Source: Lachnospiraceae bacterium OF09-6 (GTDB lineage Bacteria; Bacillota; Clostridia; Lachnospirales; Lachnospiraceae). Taken from it: DNA of 46,640 bases. A model generated the notes under the pieces. That model was not told where the DNA came from, did not search any database, and saw nothing but the letters and a program-made list of their open reading frames with translations. Location: the NCBI GenBank assembly GCA_003435055.1, contig QUMM01000027.1, positions 1 to 46,640 of the forward strand, in the 5' to 3' direction. The translations under genes were made by a program, and so were the position numbers. Shown in pieces: positions 27,765 through 34,692 of this stretch. Each line of letters starts with the position of its first letter. Positions within the stretch are counted from its first letter, which is position 1.

Positions 27765-28921
27765 AGAATGATTCCAAGTAGTAATAAGATCGGGAATATC
27801 ACTCCCACCAGAATTCCTTTTTTCAGGTTATCACCTGCCACGCTGGATACCATGCCAACCAGTGTAGGTCCTCCGGAGCAGCCAACATCTCCTCCCAGTG
27901 CCAGCATGGCAAACATCGCTGTGCCGCCTCTCGGTAAGGATGCCGATGCCTTACTAAAAGTACCCGGCCACATAATACCAACAGATAACCCACACAGTGC
28001 ACAGCAGATCAGATTGATCTGTGCCACCGGAACCAGCGCAATCCCCAGATAAGATACAATACACAAAATACAGCTCAGACTCATGAATTTATCCAGAGAA
28101 ATTTGCTCTCCATATTTCCCATAAAAAGCTCTGGAGCTTCCCATAAGAATAGCAAAGGCCATAGGACCTGCCAGATCTCCTGCTGCTTTGGTGATACCCA
28201 GACCTTTTTCTGCCAGCGTAGATGCCCACTGACTGACCGCCTGTTCACTGGCTCCTGCTGAGATCATCATGATCAGTAAGATCCAAAAGGCCTTGATCCC
28301 AAACAGTTCTTTCAGGCTCAAGCCAGTCTCTCCCTCCTCCATCAGCGGAGCAATCGGAACCTTTGTAAAAACAATGGCATTGGCCAGTGGAATCACCGCC
28401 CAGATAATCGCCAGAATTCTCCAGTTTTGAATACCTGCGGTTGCAAAAAATATCGTAGAAATCAATACCACCCCCACATGTCCCCAGCAGTAAAAGGAAT
28501 GCAGCATACTCATGGCTTTTTCCTTATTTTCTGACGGGCAGGCCTCCACTACCGGGCTGACCAGTACTTCCAGAAGACCACCGCCAATGGCATAGATCAT
28601 AACGGAAATCAATATTCCGGCAAAAGCAGATGGCAGTATCTCTGGTAATATGGTCAGAAGTACCAGCCCCAGCGCAGATAAAATATGCGCAATAATCATA
28701 GATACCCGGTATCCAATCCGATCAACAAAGCTTACCGAGAGCAGATCCACAAGAAGCTGGATTCCAAAATTAAACGTTACCAGCATGGTAATCTGTGACA
28801 GTGGTATCTGCCAGGTTCTCTGAAATGTCAGAAATAACAATGGTACAAAATTGTTTACAATTGCCTGCACAATATATCCCACGAAACAGGCTGTGATGGT
28901 TTTATTGTATTCGTTCTTCAT
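27734..28921 (-). CDS. MFS transporter (sugar-type)
   Basis: 395 residues from the ATG at 28921, which has AAAGGGAGG upstream; a longer frame upstream lacks a site. About 12 membrane helices, with the major facilitator loop DRIGYRVSM between helices 2 and 3. Placed between an AraC-type remnant and a GH5 remnant, it was probably the uptake part of a carbohydrate locus; the transporter frame is intact while its neighbours have decayed. The substrate is unknown. Confidence 0.85.
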   Translation of the reverse strand: MKNEYNKTITACFVGYIVQAIVNNFVPLLFLTFQRTWQIPLSQITMLVTFNFGIQLLVDLLSVSFVDRIGYRVSMIIAHILSALGLVLLTILPEILPSAFAGILISVMIYAIGGGLLEVLVSPVVEACPSENKEKAMSMLHSFYCWGHVGVVLISTIFFATAGIQNWRILAIIWAVIPLANAIVFTKVPIAPLMEEGETGLSLKELFGIKAFWILLIMMISAGASEQAVSQWASTLAEKGLGITKAAGDLAGPMAFAILMGSSRAFYGKYGEQISLDKFMSLSCILCIVSYLGIALVPVAQINLICCALCGLSVGIMWPGTFSKASASLPRGGTAMFAMLALGGDVGCSGGPTLVGMVSSVAGDNLKKGILVGVIFPILLLLGIILCKKVKGIAK

Positions 28922-29033
28922 TTCCTTTCCTCCCTTTATGGAATTATATCGCAATAAGCTTTCTCTGTCATTGCACAAAACCGTTTTATTATGGTACAAT
29001 ATCCCAAAATAACGAATTTTTTGAGGTAATACC

Positions 29034-29405
29034 ATGAATATAAATATTTCTTCCGCTACCAGTACTATAACCGATGAAAATTTTCACGAATCCATTTCTC
29101 ATGGAAACCAGAGCTTTCCGTTTTCTTATTACTACGAAGATATCTGGTCTTTTGATTTTCACTGCATCGACTGGCACTGGCATCATGAAGTGGAATTTGT
29201 TACTGTATTGTCTGTTACCGCATTTTGCCTGATCCAATATCGCCTCTCCTGTGCTGCCAGACTGCTTTCCACAACAAAAAATCCCGTCTCCTCCATAGCG
29301 GAAGAAACAGGATTTTCCAGTTCTGGTTATTTTTGCCGCAAATTCAAAGAACGCTACCATATGAGTCCAAACTCGTATCGCAAACAAATGAATGCTCTTC
29401 TTTGA
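29034..29405 (+). pseudogene. AraC-family regulator with a large internal deletion
   Basis: 123 residues where about 290 are expected. Residues 1-62 are the start of an N-terminal cupin (FHCIDWHWHHEVEFVTV). Then, in frame, the text jumps to the end of the DNA-binding domain (LIQYRLSCAARLLSTTKNPV, ETGFSSSGYFCRKFKERYHM). Most of the cupin and the first helix-turn-helix are missing, so it cannot bind DNA normally. It reads divergently from the MFS gene, the usual place for its regulator. A TTGCAC-N18-TACAAT promoter lies at about 28974-29003. Confidence 0.8.
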
Positions 29406-29575
29406 ATCGTATATTCATAAATCACGCTCTCCATATGTCTTCACATAAAAATGCCGTCTGATAAGCAACACTTATGCAACCGGCTGTCATAGTTTTCCAG
29501 CTTTCTCATGCTGCGAAACCCCAGCTTCTACTGGATTTGTGTCCCTGTCTTTCGACAGATTTACCCAATGTCCAA

Positions 29576-30256
29576 TTATTTTACACTATTTTTCTTTGTC
29601 ATGAAAGAGACAAATCTCACATGATGATCCATCCATTCACCGATCTTTCCAATCACTTTTCCCATAGTAAAAGCAGCTGCTATCGTTCCAATTCCAAGTC
29701 CACGGATATGTCCCAGAAAAACACCGGTCAAAAGTCCAGTCACTGCCAGACAGATCAGATCAAAACTCACCTTTACATTTGCATACTTCCAATTCTTAAT
29801 GGCTGACAATTCCCGTGGGAATAAATCAGTCGGTACAATCGGCAGACCACAGCGGTTGGATAATGCAATGCCGATCGTAATCAGTAAATAACCTGCTGCA
29901 AAATAAAATACCCTATATGGAATCGTCATTGGCAGATCAGTCAAATGCATCTCATACACATCCAGCATCATACTGAATGCAAATCCCACTACGAAACTGA
30001 ATAAGTAATTCGGCACAAACTTCTTTCTCAATATCATCAGAGAAAGGATCAGGCTTCCCTGAAAAATATAGGTCCAGGTTCCAAGCGTCAGCCGTGGCAA
30101 TACCAGTGAAAATGCATATGGTACACTGGAAATTGCTGAAATGCCAGATCCAGACATCAGCATCAGAACCACGCCCAGGCTGTTGATTAAAATCACAATC
30201 AGCAGAGCCAGTTCGCCTCGAAGTATCGGCAGCTGTCTTTCTTCTTTTTCTATCAT
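29576..30256 (-). CDS. YczE/YyaS/YitT-like membrane protein
   Basis: 226 residues with five or six membrane helices (for example 14-34, 45-75, 85-100, 115-135, 165-185). Segments such as GIALSNRCGLPIVPTD and GLGIGTIAAAFTMGKVIGKI match the YczE-like group (DUF6198/DUF161 area). The function is not known. It is a single gene with a promoter carrying a 12-bp palindrome in its spacer (30296-30307). Confidence 0.75.
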   Translation of the reverse strand: MIEKEERQLPILRGELALLIVILINSLGVVLMLMSGSGISAISSVPYAFSLVLPRLTLGTWTYIFQGSLILSLMILRKKFVPNYLFSFVVGFAFSMMLDVYEMHLTDLPMTIPYRVFYFAAGYLLITIGIALSNRCGLPIVPTDLFPRELSAIKNWKYANVKVSFDLICLAVTGLLTGVFLGHIRGLGIGTIAAAFTMGKVIGKIGEWMDHHVRFVSFMTKKNSVK

Positions 30257-30286
30257 GTTTTCATACCTCCGTTCTCACAAGGCTCT

Positions 30287-30315
30287 ATTGTAGAACCGTT
30301 CGAACGGAGTTGCAA
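30287..30315 (-). promoter_or_regulatory. Promoter with CCGTTCGAACGG operator in the spacer
   Basis: Minus strand TTGCAA (30310-30315), 17-base spacer, TACAAT (30287-30292). The spacer holds the perfect palindrome CCGTTCGAACGG (30296-30307); a further GAACGG half site overlaps the ribosome site at about 30266-30274. This layout is typical of a repressor of the TetR kind. No TetR gene is nearby. Confidence 0.7.
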
Positions 30316-30322
30316 GAGTTTT

Positions 30323-30661
30323 TTATTTCATTTCCCGCAGAGCAGTCAGATATCCAATCAGCCGATCCTTCTGTCTGCTTTGCAGATTGCGAAATCCTTC
30401 CAGTAATAAAGTTTCATCCCTGTCCAATGGCAACAGGAAATCTACTTCTCCTTCTGACGAGACATTCTGCTCTGAAAGCAGTTCATAAGGCGTCACCTTC
30501 AGTACCTCGCAGATCTTCAGAATTCTGTCAGCAGATGGATTCGTCCTTTTCCGCTTCCAGTCACTGATGGTACTCTGGGAGATCCCGGTTCGCTCCGAGA
30601 ACTCCTTCTGCGTTAACTGATTCTTTTCTATATAGTAAAATATCTTTTCACTGATTAGCAC
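30323..30661 (-). CDS. XRE-family HTH regulator paired with the HipA-like kinase
   Basis: 112 residues starting at GTG (30661) with GGGAG 7 bases upstream. The N-terminal helix-turn-helix (residues 10-62, LTQKEFSERTGISQSTISDWKRKR) is followed by a short C-terminal helical part (QSRQKDRLIGYLTALREM). Its start overlaps the end of the upstream kinase-like gene by 14 bases, so the two are translationally coupled. In classical HipBA the regulator comes first; here it comes second. Confidence 0.85.
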   Translation of the reverse strand: MLISEKIFYYIEKNQLTQKEFSERTGISQSTISDWKRKRTNPSADRILKICEVLKVTPYELLSEQNVSSEGEVDFLLPLDRDETLLLEGFRNLQSRQKDRLIGYLTALREMK

Positions 30662-31763
30662 TGTTTTTCTCCCTGTTCCATAAGTACTTTTTTATCTGCC
30701 TGATGATTGTCTTCATATCATACAGCAGCTGGCTGTTCAGAACCTTAAAGTTGATCTCTTTTCCCCGTCCTCCATACTGTTCTTCATAGTATCTTGCCAT
30801 TTTTTCATCATGATCCTTATATCTGGCTTTCCCGATCAGGTAAGCATTGGAATTGGCGCTGTCCGGATAGCCCAGGCTTTTTTCGATATAGAACAGCTCT
30901 GGTTGTTCATTTAAATCCTGCTCTAAAACAGACAGCTTCTCCAGAAACCATGTTGTTACTTCCGGATAATGTTCTCGAATATATAACAGATTTCCATGAA
31001 GGCAGACGGCACTTTTTTTCATTAATTTTCGTTCTTCTGCATTCTCCAGCTGTGCAAATTCATCCTGCTGCAACGGCCGACCCTCTATGGATCTCTGTAA
31101 CTGTCCAAGCCAGAACATCTTTTCCGGAAAGCTGTCCGGAAACATAAAATAAGTAGAAAATTCATGGTCTATCATCGGTGCCACCCGTAGTATCTCTCCT
31201 GTCTCATCGCACACAAATGCCACATTTTCATAATGATAATTCTGATCGCCTTTCAAAATCGAGATCAGGATCTGTCTGGCCAGTTCCTGCGCCATCTCCT
31301 GATGCAGAAGGAAATAATCTGATTCCAGAATCTCTGTGTAATCATAAAACATCTGGCAATAGTTCACATACTGATCAATATGCACCTTTTTATCCGGGTA
31401 TTTACGGAAAAACTCCAACAGATTCATCAGGTGTTCACCTTCCTGATAAATCACAGGCGACACAGTCCCATAATCGTAATACTTGCCAGTCTCTGCTTCA
31501 TATCCGTAACAAAACGCCAGTCTGTACTGAGGCGTGGGCATAAAATAGGCATTGATCAGCCATGACCAGAACACTTCTGCATAAGCAAATAGTGGTGTGG
31601 AAAGAGGCTTAGATTTTGTAAGTGGTTTAAAAACCAGCCGTCCTTCAAAAACCGGAAAATACTTTTCTCCCTTTACCACACCAACCGCTTCAGCTGTCAG
31701 ATTGCCAATGCGGTCTGCATAATGAAAAATCTCAGGGGTATCGTTGAGTTTTTGTGTTGTCAT
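30648..31763 (-). CDS. HipA-like kinase-fold protein
   Basis: 371 residues from the ATG at 31763 (GGAGAG 7 bases upstream). Upstream in-frame codons belong to a hicB remnant. GRLVFKPL (41-48) could carry the ATP-binding lysine; ILKGDQNYHYENVAF (169-183) lines up with the HipA catalytic loop (N.D.H..N), and VAPMIDHEF (194-202) with the metal-binding AP.YD motif. The partner XRE gene overlaps the 3' end. This suggests a toxin-antitoxin or regulatory kinase of the HipA/PI-kinase fold. The match is motif-level and remote; the target is unknown. Confidence 0.55.
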   Translation of the reverse strand: MTTQKLNDTPEIFHYADRIGNLTAEAVGVVKGEKYFPVFEGRLVFKPLTKSKPLSTPLFAYAEVFWSWLINAYFMPTPQYRLAFCYGYEAETGKYYDYGTVSPVIYQEGEHLMNLLEFFRKYPDKKVHIDQYVNYCQMFYDYTEILESDYFLLHQEMAQELARQILISILKGDQNYHYENVAFVCDETGEILRVAPMIDHEFSTYFMFPDSFPEKMFWLGQLQRSIEGRPLQQDEFAQLENAEERKLMKKSAVCLHGNLLYIREHYPEVTTWFLEKLSVLEQDLNEQPELFYIEKSLGYPDSANSNAYLIGKARYKDHDEKMARYYEEQYGGRGKEINFKVLNSQLLYDMKTIIRQIKKYLWNREKNSANQ

Positions 31764-31788
31764 GATTCTCTCCATCTTTCCAAATACA

Positions 31789-31950
31789 ATTCCTTCTCTC
31801 TGAGAATGTTCTGCCAATAATCTGTGCAAGCTTCGAGGAATCCTTATCTTCTACTATCTGTCTTACCATTTCTTGGTGTATTCATTCTATATTTCATTTT
31901 GACATTGTCTATTCGAAGTATATGCGGCGTCGTATATGGTGTCAATCATT
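31789..31950 (-). pseudogene. Remnant of a second hicAB locus
   Basis: Short pieces match the intact hicAB at 33759-34411 in the same order: the HicB end (RIPRSLHRLLAEHSQREGI, 31789-31843), the HicA end (near 31849-31872), an inner HicA piece (31871-31892) and the promoter region with GGTGTCAATCA (to 31950). The material between has been lost by at least two deletions. It cannot encode either protein. Confidence 0.75.
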
Positions 31951-32555
31951 TTGTTTTCTCAGTAGCATTTGCTATGTATTTATAGCGATTTATTCCATTT
32001 TTCAGCAACCGATAGATCACTGTTCCATCTTTTCTTCCAAAACGATGTAAAGAACCAGTGTACCATTCCTTCTTTTCACAATTTTTCCGTTCATCTATAA
32101 AATCTATAATCTCAGCCGTTCTTTCCGTATATGCAGTTCCTTGTAAAAGTTCTCTGATCTCTTTTTGTACTTTATTTCTCTCCTCTATTCTTGCACACTC
32201 TGCTGCCAGGTCCAACGTAAACATTCTGTTTTTCAGAATTTTTCTTCTCTGATCCTCCTCTGGCATGGTAAAAAAAGTCAATGCCGTCTCTATATTTCCA
32301 GCCCGAACTACCTGAACCTTTTTGGTCTCTGCATTCATCTGAAAAAAATCAAGAGCATTCTTTCCTGCTTCCTTTAACTTCACCACTTTGAATCTACATC
32401 CACTGCACTTTATTTCCTGCATATAATCATAGCGTATCTTGCCACAACAGCCACTGTAAAAAAATAACCAATGTATCTGTTTCCTGTAATACATCCACGC
32501 CACGCAGACCATTTGCATTTCCAACATTCTCATAATCAACAAGTATTGCTGCCAT
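31946..32555 (-). pseudogene. PIN/NYN-like nuclease-domain protein, frameshifted
   Basis: The ATG at 32555 follows GGGGAG and opens MAAILVDYENVGNANG, the acidic first strand of a PIN/NYN-like fold, then ETDTLVIF. The frame is lost in a T7 run (32458-32464) and resumes as FYSGCCGKIRYDYM...SGCRFKVVKLKEAGKNALDFF, a typical continuation with the later acidic residue. After that about 50 residues of the usual domain seem missing before NIETALTFF. The C-terminus has helices and LHRFGRKDGTVIYRLL. It was probably a small RNase-like accessory protein. With T6 the N-terminal frame joins. Confidence 0.55.
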
Positions 32556-32660
32556 GATTTTCTCCCCATTTAAGCAAAATTCTATAATACGTATCGTTTA
32601 TACGTATATTATTATAAAATAACAGATATGTCAATCGTTTTGACATACCCACAAATAAAT

Positions 32661-32834
32661 TTATATTCTGTTTTTCTTTACTGGATGGCGAATGACTGTC
32701 TTATTGCTGCATTCTAAAGTTCGCCTGTTCTGTAATTCTTCATTTAGCTGTTTGACAATCTTATAAGCATAAGACTTGGAAACACCCAGTTCCGCTGCAA
32801 CTTCTTCTACTGTCATAAAAGTTCTGTTCGTCAC
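32661..32834 (-). CDS. Excisionase/HTH protein with altered C-terminus
   Basis: 57 residues, starting at GTG (32834) behind GGAGAG. TVEEVAAELGVSKSYAYKIVKQLNEELQ is the winged-helix part of excisionase-like proteins. The related copy at 42380 goes on with KLGYLTVAGRVNTNYFRKK, the normal family end, whereas this one switches to NRRTLECSNKTVIRHPVKKN. The C-terminus was therefore probably replaced by recombination. It reads divergently from the XRE gene at 33072. Confidence 0.7.
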   Translation of the reverse strand: MTNRTFMTVEEVAAELGVSKSYAYKIVKQLNEELQNRRTLECSNKTVIRHPVKKNRI

Positions 32835-32945
32835 ATCACATCTCTCCTTTCTATCCTAACGCATTTTGTTTAGGTTGTTGCATTTGCATGATACTAAACA
32901 TATTTATTTAAGTCAAGTGATTTCGACAAGAATATTAAATTTTTT

Positions 32946-32999
32946 TGTTTAAGTTCTTCTTGCTATCCAAAATTGCTCATGTTATACTGAACTTAAACA
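32946..32999 (+). promoter_or_regulatory. XRE promoter flanked by an 11-bp inverted repeat
   Basis: TTGCTA (32960-32965), 17-base spacer, TATACT (32983-32988). Perfect arms TGTTTAAGTTC (32946-32956) and GAACTTAAACA (32989-32999) bracket it. A related TGTTTAGGTT half site lies near 32867. Likely an operator by which the XRE protein controls itself and the divergent excisionase. Confidence 0.7.
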
Positions 33000-33071
33000 G
33001 AATTGTTTTATTCTATATCACAGCAAAACTGGCAACACACGAACGTCATATCACGAAGGAGGCAAACAACT

Positions 33072-33596
33072 ATGGCAATCGGGCAGCGTATCAAATTTTT
33101 TCGCAACCGCAAAGGCATGACACAAAAGCAACTCGGAGAACAACTAGGATTCAAGGGAAAAACCTCAGATGTCCGCATGGCTCAGTATGAATCTGAAGCC
33201 AGAGTACCTAAGATTGATCTTGTAAAACAAATGTCTCAGATCTTTAATATCAATACTCATGCCTTAACAGTTCCAGATATTGATACTCACATAGGTCTGA
33301 TGCATACGCTATTCGCACTGGAAGATATGTATGGTCTGAAGGTAAAAAATGTAGATGGACAGCCTCATCTCTGCCTTGACTCTTCCATATCTGCTCCCGG
33401 CTCATCTGTCGATGAAATGCTTTGTGCATGGATGGAACAAGCTGACAAGCTGGAAAACGGTAAAATCAGCAAGGAAGAATATGACGAATGGAGATATAAG
33501 TACCCGGAACTGGATACTTACCAGAAACGTGCAAAGGTACCATCTCAGGAACTAAGTGATTACCTCGTAAAAGAATTGACTAAAAAAGAAAAATAA
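33072..33596 (+). CDS. XRE-family HTH transcriptional regulator of a mobile element
   Basis: 174 residues from the ATG at 33072 (AAGGAGG upstream). The HTH is at residues 5-62 (IGQRIKFFRNRKGMTQKQLG). The remainder is a helical domain with MLCAWMEQADKLENGKISKEEYDEWRYKYPEL. Divergent from an excisionase-like gene, as in the control region of integrative elements. A second, deleted copy of its 3' end lies at 42539-42669. Confidence 0.88.
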   Translation: MAIGQRIKFFRNRKGMTQKQLGEQLGFKGKTSDVRMAQYESEARVPKIDLVKQMSQIFNINTHALTVPDIDTHIGLMHTLFALEDMYGLKVKNVDGQPHLCLDSSISAPGSSVDEMLCAWMEQADKLENGKISKEEYDEWRYKYPELDTYQKRAKVPSQELSDYLVKELTKKEK

Positions 33597-33605
33597 GGAA
33601 AAAGA

Positions 33606-33660
33606 AAACCTTACCGATATTCAGTTTTTTACTTCTGAAAATCAGTAAGGTTTCTTTATA
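33606..33660 (+). terminator. Terminator of the XRE gene
   Basis: AAACCTTAC (33606-33614) pairs with GTAAGGTTT (33645-33653), with an inner ATTCAG/CTGAA extension, and TTTCTTTAT follows. Duplicated at about 42675-42735. Confidence 0.85.
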
Positions 33661-33704
33661 TACGTTATGAAATAAAATTTTTATTCGCCGAATAACCACA
33701 AAAT

Positions 33705-33722
33705 GTTGCCAATTTGTTGCCA
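33705..33722. repeat. Two GTTGCCA repeats, 11-bp period (left set)
   Basis: GTTGCCA at 33705-33711 and 33716-33722. The same pair with the same period occurs at 42778-42795 after the other xre copy. The 11-bp phasing is the same as that of the ATTGGTAC repeats beside lysS. Confidence 0.65.
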
Positions 33723-33758
33723 GCTTATTGTAAATGGTGTAAATAAGTTTGACAACAT

Positions 33759-34124
33759 TTATTTTGAGAACACTGCATCATTTCTGGAAAGAAGGTACAC
33801 ACAATACTGATTCATGCTGATTCCTTCTCTCTGCGAATGCTCTGCCAGTGATCTGTGCAGACTTCTCGGAATTCTCAATTTAAACTGTCCAGAATAGTCT
33901 TCCAGACTGTCTGGTTCATGAATCTCTACACCATCTTCTAATGCAGCTTCAATCCATGCTTTTTTTGCATCCAGTGCATTTGCTACCGCACTCTCCACTG
34001 TCTCACCACAAGTAATGCAACCAGGCAAATCCGGATAAGAAACTACAAATCCGCCTTCATCTTTATCTTCCACAATTTCCATACGATAGGACATTGCCAT
34101 ATAATCATTCAGCGTCTTCATCAT
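33759..34124 (-). CDS. hicB: HicB family antitoxin
   Basis: 121 residues. The N-terminal partial RNase H-like fold (YRMEIVEDKDEGGFVVSYPDLPGCITCGET) is followed by a C-terminal ribbon-helix-helix-like part (FKLRIPRSLHRSLAEHSQREGISMNQYCVYLLS). It neutralises HicA and represses the operon. It overlaps hicA by 20 bases, with the toxin gene first, the usual order for hicAB. Confidence 0.93.
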   Translation of the reverse strand: MMKTLNDYMAMSYRMEIVEDKDEGGFVVSYPDLPGCITCGETVESAVANALDAKKAWIEAALEDGVEIHEPDSLEDYSGQFKLRIPRSLHRSLAEHSQREGISMNQYCVYLLSRNDAVFSK

Positions 34125-34362
34125 TCTTCGCCTCGCTTTCTACAATCTGCCTTACCATTTCTACATATACTTTCTTGATTGGTTCATGCTTTGGTATTGT
34201 AATTGGCATACACCCTTGTTTTCCGAAAGTATAATGACTACTTCCACTTCTTGGTGCATTCATTTCGTATCCATAATTTTCCAATACCTTCCGTAACTCA
34301 TCAAACCGGAGGTCTTTCGATAAATTGCATATACGTGTTATCAGTTTATCCCATTTTGACAT
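34105..34362 (-). CDS. hicA: HicA family mRNA-degrading toxin
   Basis: 85 residues. A double-stranded RNA-binding-like fold; the catalytic histidine is H43 in SGSSHYTFG. FDELRKVLENYGYE and ITIPKHEPIKKVYVEMVRQI are typical. Cleaves mRNA when HicB is absent. Slightly longer at both ends than the shortest HicA proteins. Promoter at 34383-34411. Confidence 0.92.
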   Translation of the reverse strand: MSKWDKLITRICNLSKDLRFDELRKVLENYGYEMNAPRSGSSHYTFGKQGCMPITIPKHEPIKKVYVEMVRQIVESEAKNDEDAE

Positions 34363-34382
34363 TTGTCATACCTCCTATCTAT

Positions 34383-34411
34383 ATTATATATGGTGTCATA
34401 TGTGGTGTCAA
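34383..34411 (-). promoter_or_regulatory. hicAB promoter with TGGTGTCA direct repeats
   Basis: Minus strand TTGACA (34406-34411), 17-base spacer and perfect TATAAT (34383-34388). TGGTGTCA occurs twice in and around the spacer, a likely HicB operator. AGGAGG follows just before the hicA start. Confidence 0.8.
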
Positions 34412-34585
34412 TCAATTTATTATATTATTCCATGATGATTCTACGTTCCTAACAACTTCTATTGGTTTTCCCTGAATTATAGTCTCTCCACCTTTATTTC
34501 CTGCATTTCTTCCTACATCTACAAGATAATCTGCTACATGAGAAATAAATTCTATATTATGTTCAATAATTAATACAGGTATATG
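34412..34585 (-). pseudogene. C-terminal fragment of a UvrA-like ABC protein
   Basis: About 55 residues: IPVLIIEHNIEFISHVADYL, then DVGRNAGNKGGETIIQG and EVVRN. This matches the last part of the second ATPase of UvrA-type proteins (IEH.......ADY..D.G...G..GG). The rest of the gene is absent, cut at the left end of the catabolic cluster. It could come from UvrA itself or from a UvrA-like resistance ABC protein. Confidence 0.75.
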
Positions 34586-34620
34586 TATTAAGTTAAAAGA
34601 ATAAATCCGTAAACAGCAGA

Positions 34621-34652
34621 TCCCCTGCAAAGCTTGAAAACTCTGCAGGGGA
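34621..34652 (-). terminator. Hairpin after the first GcvT-like gene
   Basis: TCCCCTGCA (34621-34629) pairs with TGCAGGGGA (34644-34652). The T run is weak on the minus strand, so termination may be partial. Confidence 0.6.
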
Positions 34653-34692
34653 ACACATAAATTTTATTTTCCCTATGTAATCATCTCCAGTT

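Noticed and set aside
29406..29575. Possible short gene between the AraC remnant and the YczE-like gene
   Set aside because: No ribosome site, no recognisable family and only short frames.
31764..31829. N-terminal extension of the HipA-like protein (HRLLAEHSQREG)
   Set aside because: These codons are a hicB remnant; a good ribosome site supports the start at 31763.
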